From Muribaculaceae bacterium (GTDB taxonomy: Bacteria; Bacteroidota; Bacteroidia; Bacteroidales; Muribaculaceae), in the NCBI GenBank assembly GCA_014867205.1, contig WGUO01000047.1, forward strand, positions 1 to 9,410: a stretch of DNA of 9,410 nt, written 5' to 3'. Every line of letters begins with the position of its first letter. Position 1 is the stretch's first letter. The position numbers were made by a program, and so were the translations under genes. Positions 6,625-9,410 of the stretch are shown piece by piece. The notes under the pieces were generated by a model. It did not search any database. It worked only from the letters and a program-made list of their open reading frames with translations, and was not told the DNA's origin.

Positions 6625-7517
6625 TGATGGAAGGGAAAGAAAAGAAATACTGCTACGAATACCCGAGGCCGTCGGTCACGTCAGACTGTGTGATCTTCGG
6701 ATTCGACGGTTCGGAGTTGAAAATACTGCTCATAGAGCGGGCGCTTGAGCCCTACAAGGGGTACTGGGCGTTGCCGGGAGGGTTCATGCGGATGGACGAG
6801 AGCATAGAGCAATGCGCCTCGCGCGAGTTGCACGAGGAGACAAACATCAGCGACGTCTACCTGGAGCAGCTTCAGGTGTTCAGCCGCCCCGACCGCGACC
6901 CTCGGGGCCGGGTGATGACCGTGGCCTTCATAGCCCTGGTTCGGCCCGGCGACTTCAAGGTTGCCGGAGGCGACGACGCGGCCCGCGCCGCATGGTTCGG
7001 TGCCGACATGCTGCCACCGCTTGCCTTCGATCATCAGGAGATAGTCGATGCCGCCCGAGCCCGTCTGCGCGAGATACTGCGCGTGCGACCCGTTGCCTTC
7101 AACCTGCTCGAGCGGACATTTTCGGTCGACGAGTTGCGCAAGGTCTACGAGGCCGTCAACGGCACCGTCTACGACCGTCGCAACTTCCAGCGCAAACTGA
7201 TGCAGTCGAACCTGGTGGAGGAGGATATGGAGGCGCCATGCGCCGCTGAGGTCTGTGAGGCGTCGATGCCATATGACGCCTGTCCGTTGCCCGAGGAAAC
7301 GAGTTGCAGGCGGCTCATGGTGGATTCCGATATTCGGGACTGCGAGACGCCACCCACCGCCTGTGAGGCCACACGGAGCGAGAGAGAGACCAAGCAGCGG
7401 CGCCCAAAACGCAACCGCCTCTTCCGGCTGCGCCGCAGCGGACGGTGCGACTCCGAGACCACCCGCGACGACGCCGAACGCGACGAAGGGTCGATCAAGG
7501 ACCTGTTCAACTTCTGA
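6624..7517 (+). CDS. NrtR-like Nudix transcriptional regulator
   Basis: The 297-residue protein has an N-terminal Nudix domain (about 18-150) and a winged-helix DNA-binding region (about 158-198). The Nudix box spans Gly53-Ile75 with Glu59, Arg67, Glu68, Glu71 and Glu72. It matches GX5EX7REUXEEXGU except that the last glycine is Asn74, so metal binding and hydrolysis could survive. FSVDELRKVYEAV followed by DRRNFQRKL resembles the winged helix of NrtR/AraR-type regulators, which sense a nucleotide or sugar ligand through the Nudix domain. Residues 200-290 are an odd acidic then arginine-rich, low-complexity extension, while the final IKDLFNF resembles the usual family end. The start at 6624 was chosen because the upstream TTG lies in the promoter; ATG at 6627 is equally possible. 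It is probably autoregulated through two flanking operators. Targets and ligand are unknown. Confidence 0.88.
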   Translation: MMEGKEKKYCYEYPRPSVTSDCVIFGFDGSELKILLIERALEPYKGYWALPGGFMRMDESIEQCASRELHEETNISDVYLEQLQVFSRPDRDPRGRVMTVAFIALVRPGDFKVAGGDDAARAAWFGADMLPPLAFDHQEIVDAARARLREILRVRPVAFNLLERTFSVDELRKVYEAVNGTVYDRRNFQRKLMQSNLVEEDMEAPCAAEVCEASMPYDACPLPEETSCRRLMVDSDIRDCETPPTACEATRSERETKQRRPKRNRLFRLRRSGRCDSETTRDDAERDEGSIKDLFNF

Positions 7518-7532
7518 CTTAACCGGATTTCT

Positions 7533-7562
7533 CAGGAATTCCCAGGAATCCCCTGGAATCCG
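7533..7562. repeat. Three 10-bp direct repeats
   Basis: Three consecutive 10-bp units, CAGGAATTCC, CAGGAATCCC and CTGGAATCCG, start 16 bases after the Nudix regulator stop codon. Units two and three also contain CCAGG-N5-CCTGG, a small potential hairpin. There is no T-tract after it, so it is not a clear terminator. Confidence 0.7.
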
Positions 7563-7571
7563 CAACAGCAA

Positions 7572-7688
7572 GACTTGCCTTTAATAGATTTTGACTTGCT
7601 CGGACTATGGGAAATTTGACTTGCACATAGAGGAGACATAAAGGCTTGCCATCTTACTTTCCTTTTATGCCGCCATCTTACACTTGCC
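7572..7688. repeat. Scattered CTTGC-containing short repeats upstream of the vWA gene
   Basis: GACTTGC occurs at 7572-7578, 7593-7599 and 7618-7624. GCCATCTTAC occurs at 7648-7657 and 7672-7681, the former preceded by GCTT (7644-7647) and the latter followed by ACTTGCC (7682-7688). This fills most of the 226-bp gap between the Nudix regulator and the vWA gene. No complete promoter was recognised in the gap. Confidence 0.6.
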
Positions 7689-7743
7689 TCATATCTTCGA
7701 CAATAAATTCATTTAAAACAATACTATCTAAAAAAGAAAAATC

Positions 7744-8424
7744 ATGGAAAAGACTGCCGTATTCAATCTCATCATTCTCGACGAATCAGGCTCGATGTCA
7801 GACTGCACCCTGGCCACCATCTCAGGCTGCAACGAGACCATCAACGTGGCCCGCAACCTGCAGAAGAAGTTCGCTGACAAGCAGAACACCTTCATCTCGA
7901 TCTACGCCTTCCAGAGCGACGGCCCCGTGCCCTCGCGCTACCTCTGCAAGAACGAGTCAATAGAGAAAGTGAAGGATATTACCCGACGAGACTACTCGCC
8001 GTGCGGATGCACGCCGCTGCTCGACGCCGTTGGTGCGACGCTGGTCGACCTTAAGTCAGTCGCCGCGACCCATGAGGATGCCCTCGGAGTGGTGACGATC
8101 ATCACCGACGGCTACGAGAACTCGTCGACCCACTACACCTACCACCAGGTGCGCAGCCTGATCTCACAGCTCAAGGAATTAGGGTGGACCTTCAACTTCA
8201 TCGGCGCCAACATCGACGTAGAGGAGGTGTCATCAAAGCTCAACATTGACAACGCCATGTCCTGGACCAACGACGAGGAGGGTACCAAGGAGATGTTCCG
8301 GCATTACTCTCAGTCCTATGCCGAGGCCACCGAGAGCCGCATCGCCGAGGAGAGCGCCATTTGCAGCCCCTGCGAGCGCGTCGCCTCGCGCAAGCGCCGC
8401 TCCACCGGCTTCTTCAAAAAATGA
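7744..8424 (+). CDS. von Willebrand factor A domain protein, cytosolic
   Basis: A 226-residue protein consisting almost entirely of one vWA domain, a fold that binds a divalent metal and a protein partner. The metal-ion-dependent adhesion site is intact: DESGS supplies Asp13, Ser15 and Ser17, Thr90 lies in CGCTPLLDAV, and Asp122 lies in ITDG. The phrase GWTFNFIGAN (147-156) is characteristic of a small bacterial vWA subfamily, some members of which occur near tellurium-resistance-type (TerD/TerY) genes; none of those is present here. No signal peptide or membrane segment is visible. The C-terminal tail (about 205-226) has two cysteines and is basic. The ATG follows an A-rich leader without a Shine-Dalgarno sequence. 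Function and partner are unknown. It appears to be transcribed alone and ends at a hairpin. Confidence 0.9.
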   Translation: MEKTAVFNLIILDESGSMSDCTLATISGCNETINVARNLQKKFADKQNTFISIYAFQSDGPVPSRYLCKNESIEKVKDITRRDYSPCGCTPLLDAVGATLVDLKSVAATHEDALGVVTIITDGYENSSTHYTYHQVRSLISQLKELGWTFNFIGANIDVEEVSSKLNIDNAMSWTNDEEGTKEMFRHYSQSYAEATESRIAEESAICSPCERVASRKRRSTGFFKK

Positions 8425-8491
8425 TTTTATGAGCGGAGGCAGGCTAATCACGCAGACAAGACATAAACCGGTATATAGACCTTGACAACAA

Positions 8492-8533
8492 GCCGGGTAC
8501 GCGATACATTAAAATTCTACTCGCGTGCCCGGC
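8492..8533 (+). terminator. Hairpin terminator after the vWA gene
   Basis: GCCGGGTACGCGA (8492-8504) pairs with TCGCGTGCCCGGC (8521-8533) over 13 positions with a single G-U pair, closing a 16-base A/T-rich loop. TATGTTT follows, and a run of six T's comes about 20 bases later. The T-tract directly after the stem is weak, so termination efficiency is uncertain, but the stem is unmistakable. Confidence 0.65.
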
Positions 8534-8592
8534 TATGTTTGAGGTCAATATTTTTTAACACTCTGACTACACCTGAAATAAGAAATAATCAT

Positions 8593-8600
8593 TAATTTTG
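8593..8600 (+). promoter_or_regulatory. Possible -7 element of vsr promoter
   Basis: TAATTTTG matches the TAnnTTTG consensus about 80 bp upstream of the vsr ATG. A second match, TACATTTG, lies at 8635-8642. Neither has a convincing TTTG 19-21 bp upstream, so which one is used cannot be decided from sequence. Confidence 0.4.
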
Positions 8601-8680
8601 AGCAATCAAACTGAAAATGAAATACACCTCGCCTTACATTTGTATTTACGGCTGCAGGCGATGTCTCTATTAAAATAAAC

Positions 8681-9190
8681 ATGGCGGACAGGATGACGCC
8701 CGAACAGAGGCACCGTTGCATGGCAGCCATCAAGGGGAAGGATACCAAACCGGAACTGATTGTACGGAAGTATCTTTTCTCCCGTGGTTTGCGTTTCCGT
8801 GTTCAGGTCAGGAAACTGCCCGGCAATCCGGATATCGTTTTGCCAAAGTATAAGACCGTTGTATTTGTTGACGGATGCTTCTGGCACGGACATGAGGGAT
8901 GCAGGTTCTTCCGGTTACCTAAATCAAATGTCGAGTTCTGGAAGGCAAAAATAGAGCGAAACGTAGCACGCGACATACGCACCGAAGCGGAACTCAAGAT
9001 GCTTGGCTGGCGTGTTATGCGTGTATGGGAATGTGACATCAGGACAGTCTCCGGTCGTGAGGACTATCTCAACATGCTATATGAATCCATTGTCAGACCC
9101 CAAAAGACATATGCTGGTGAGACAGCCCCGGCCTCTGCATCAATAGCCGCCGAACCCGAATATATTTACGGCCCGGGCAGCAACTCCTGA
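8681..9190 (+). CDS. vsr: Very short patch repair endonuclease Vsr
   Basis: Vsr nicks DNA 5' of the T in a T:G mismatch that arises when 5-methylcytosine deaminates, starting very-short-patch repair. The 169-residue protein keeps Glu25, Asp51 in GNPDIVLP, and His69 in FVDGCFWHGHEGC. Zinc ligands can be assigned as Cys66, His71, Cys74 and Cys118, matching E. coli Vsr closely in position. E. coli His64 is replaced by Asp64, a change seen in other Vsr proteins. The last 30 residues (about 140-169) extend beyond the usual length and look disordered. The family normally sits beside a cytosine-C5 methyltransferase; none is visible, though one could lie beyond 9410. GC content is lower than in neighbours (30 of 60 bases in 8761-8820, against 42 of 60 in 7981-8040), suggesting acquisition by transfer. 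Confidence 0.94.
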   Translation: MADRMTPEQRHRCMAAIKGKDTKPELIVRKYLFSRGLRFRVQVRKLPGNPDIVLPKYKTVVFVDGCFWHGHEGCRFFRLPKSNVEFWKAKIERNVARDIRTEAELKMLGWRVMRVWECDIRTVSGREDYLNMLYESIVRPQKTYAGETAPASASIAAEPEYIYGPGSNS

Positions 9191-9222
9191 CCTCGACAAA
9201 CTTACGATAAGAACTGTTAATT

Positions 9223-9282
9223 CAATACTTCGGTTATTTTTTAGCGGCTCCGCGGAGCCGCTAAAAAATAACCGAAGTATTG
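9223..9282. repeat. Perfect 60-bp palindrome
   Basis: Bases 9223-9252 and 9253-9282 are exact reverse complements with no spacer. The centre is GC-rich (GGCTCCGCGGAGCC), flanked by T6 on the left and A6 on the right and then by A/T-rich arms. A second short pair, GTTAAT (9216-9221) and ATTAAC (9291-9296), lies outside it. It starts 33 bases after the vsr stop. Because the T-tract precedes and the A-tract follows the GC core in both reading directions, it lacks canonical intrinsic-terminator polarity, though the whole 30-bp stem might still halt transcription. Confidence 0.95.
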
Positions 9283-9345
9283 TTGGTATTATTAACATAT
9301 CGAAATAAGTTTAAACAACTTCATCAAATGAACTTAAATCTAAAG

Positions 9346-9401
9346 TTTCAATTCAGGGGGTGTTGCAGAACTGTCTAAGCTAAAGCCCCTGAGAATTGAA
9401 A
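9346..9401. repeat. Inverted repeat with insertion-sequence-like tip
   Basis: TTTCAATTCAGGGG (9346-9359) pairs with CCCCTGA-GA-ATTGAAA (9386-9401), 14 bp with a two-base bulge, around a 26-base loop. The left part of the loop reads GGGTGTTGCAGAACT, which resembles the terminal repeats of some insertion sequences whose ends begin GGGTGTTGCA. No transposase is in view; the window ends nine bases later. It could equally be a terminator for a gene beyond the right edge. Confidence 0.55.
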
Positions 9402-9410
9402 AATTCGGAC

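Noticed and set aside
8429..8485. Eighteen-codon frame starting just after the vWA stop codon.
   Set aside because: No coding signal beyond an ATG; it lies in the untranslated region leading to the terminator.
8617..8673. Eighteen-codon frame (MKYTSPYICIYGCRRCLY) in the vsr leader.
   Set aside because: It is too short to distinguish from chance, has no ribosome-binding site, and overlaps a candidate -7 element.
9223..9282. Calling the palindrome a standard bidirectional intrinsic terminator.
   Set aside because: The T-tract is on the 5' side and the A-tract on the 3' side of the GC stem in both directions, the reverse of what an intrinsic terminator needs.

Overview
The window looks like a chromosomal piece from a GC-rich member of the Bacteroidales; the Muribaculaceae are a plausible guess. 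Three things point there. Several genes are preceded by the Bacteroidetes -7 promoter element TAnnTTTG. Start codons mostly sit behind A/T-rich leaders without a Shine-Dalgarno sequence. The RecQ, RecJ and Nudix-regulator proteins have Bacteroidetes-type architectures. The family assignment is an inference, since no marker gene is present.

Layout. Positions 1-130 hold two different tandem repeats (9-bp and 7-bp units) just beyond the recQ stop codon. On the minus strand, recJ (3768-2029) and recQ (2032-134) form a recombination-repair operon joined by a 4-base ATGA overlap. A divergent intergenic region (3769-4030) carries one -7 element for each direction. On the plus strand, an alpha/beta hydrolase (4031-4819) and a membrane-anchored MurF-like ligase (4839-6431) form a two-gene unit, closed by a hairpin near 6441-6488.

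Next comes a Nudix-domain transcription regulator of the NrtR type (6624-7517). Its promoter contains a complete Bacteroides-type -33/-7 pair. Two copies of one inverted repeat (TTGCGT-N7-ACGCAA) lie 52 bp apart, one touching the start codon, which suggests autoregulation. After a repeat-rich gap there is a single-domain von Willebrand A protein (7744-8424) and a hairpin terminator (8492-8533). A Vsr mismatch endonuclease gene (8681-9190) follows, of visibly lower GC content, with no cytosine methyltransferase in view. The last 220 bases have no gene but hold a perfect 60-bp palindrome (9223-9282) and a second inverted repeat (9346-9401) that includes an insertion-sequence-like tip.

No stretch longer than 300 bases lacks a gene. 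The best leads are the twin operators of the Nudix regulator, the hydrolase plus membrane MurF-like pair of unknown substrate, and the solitary vsr next to a 60-bp palindrome. I see no complete new defence system, CRISPR array, tRNA or rRNA. The right edge cuts off whatever lies beyond the palindrome.
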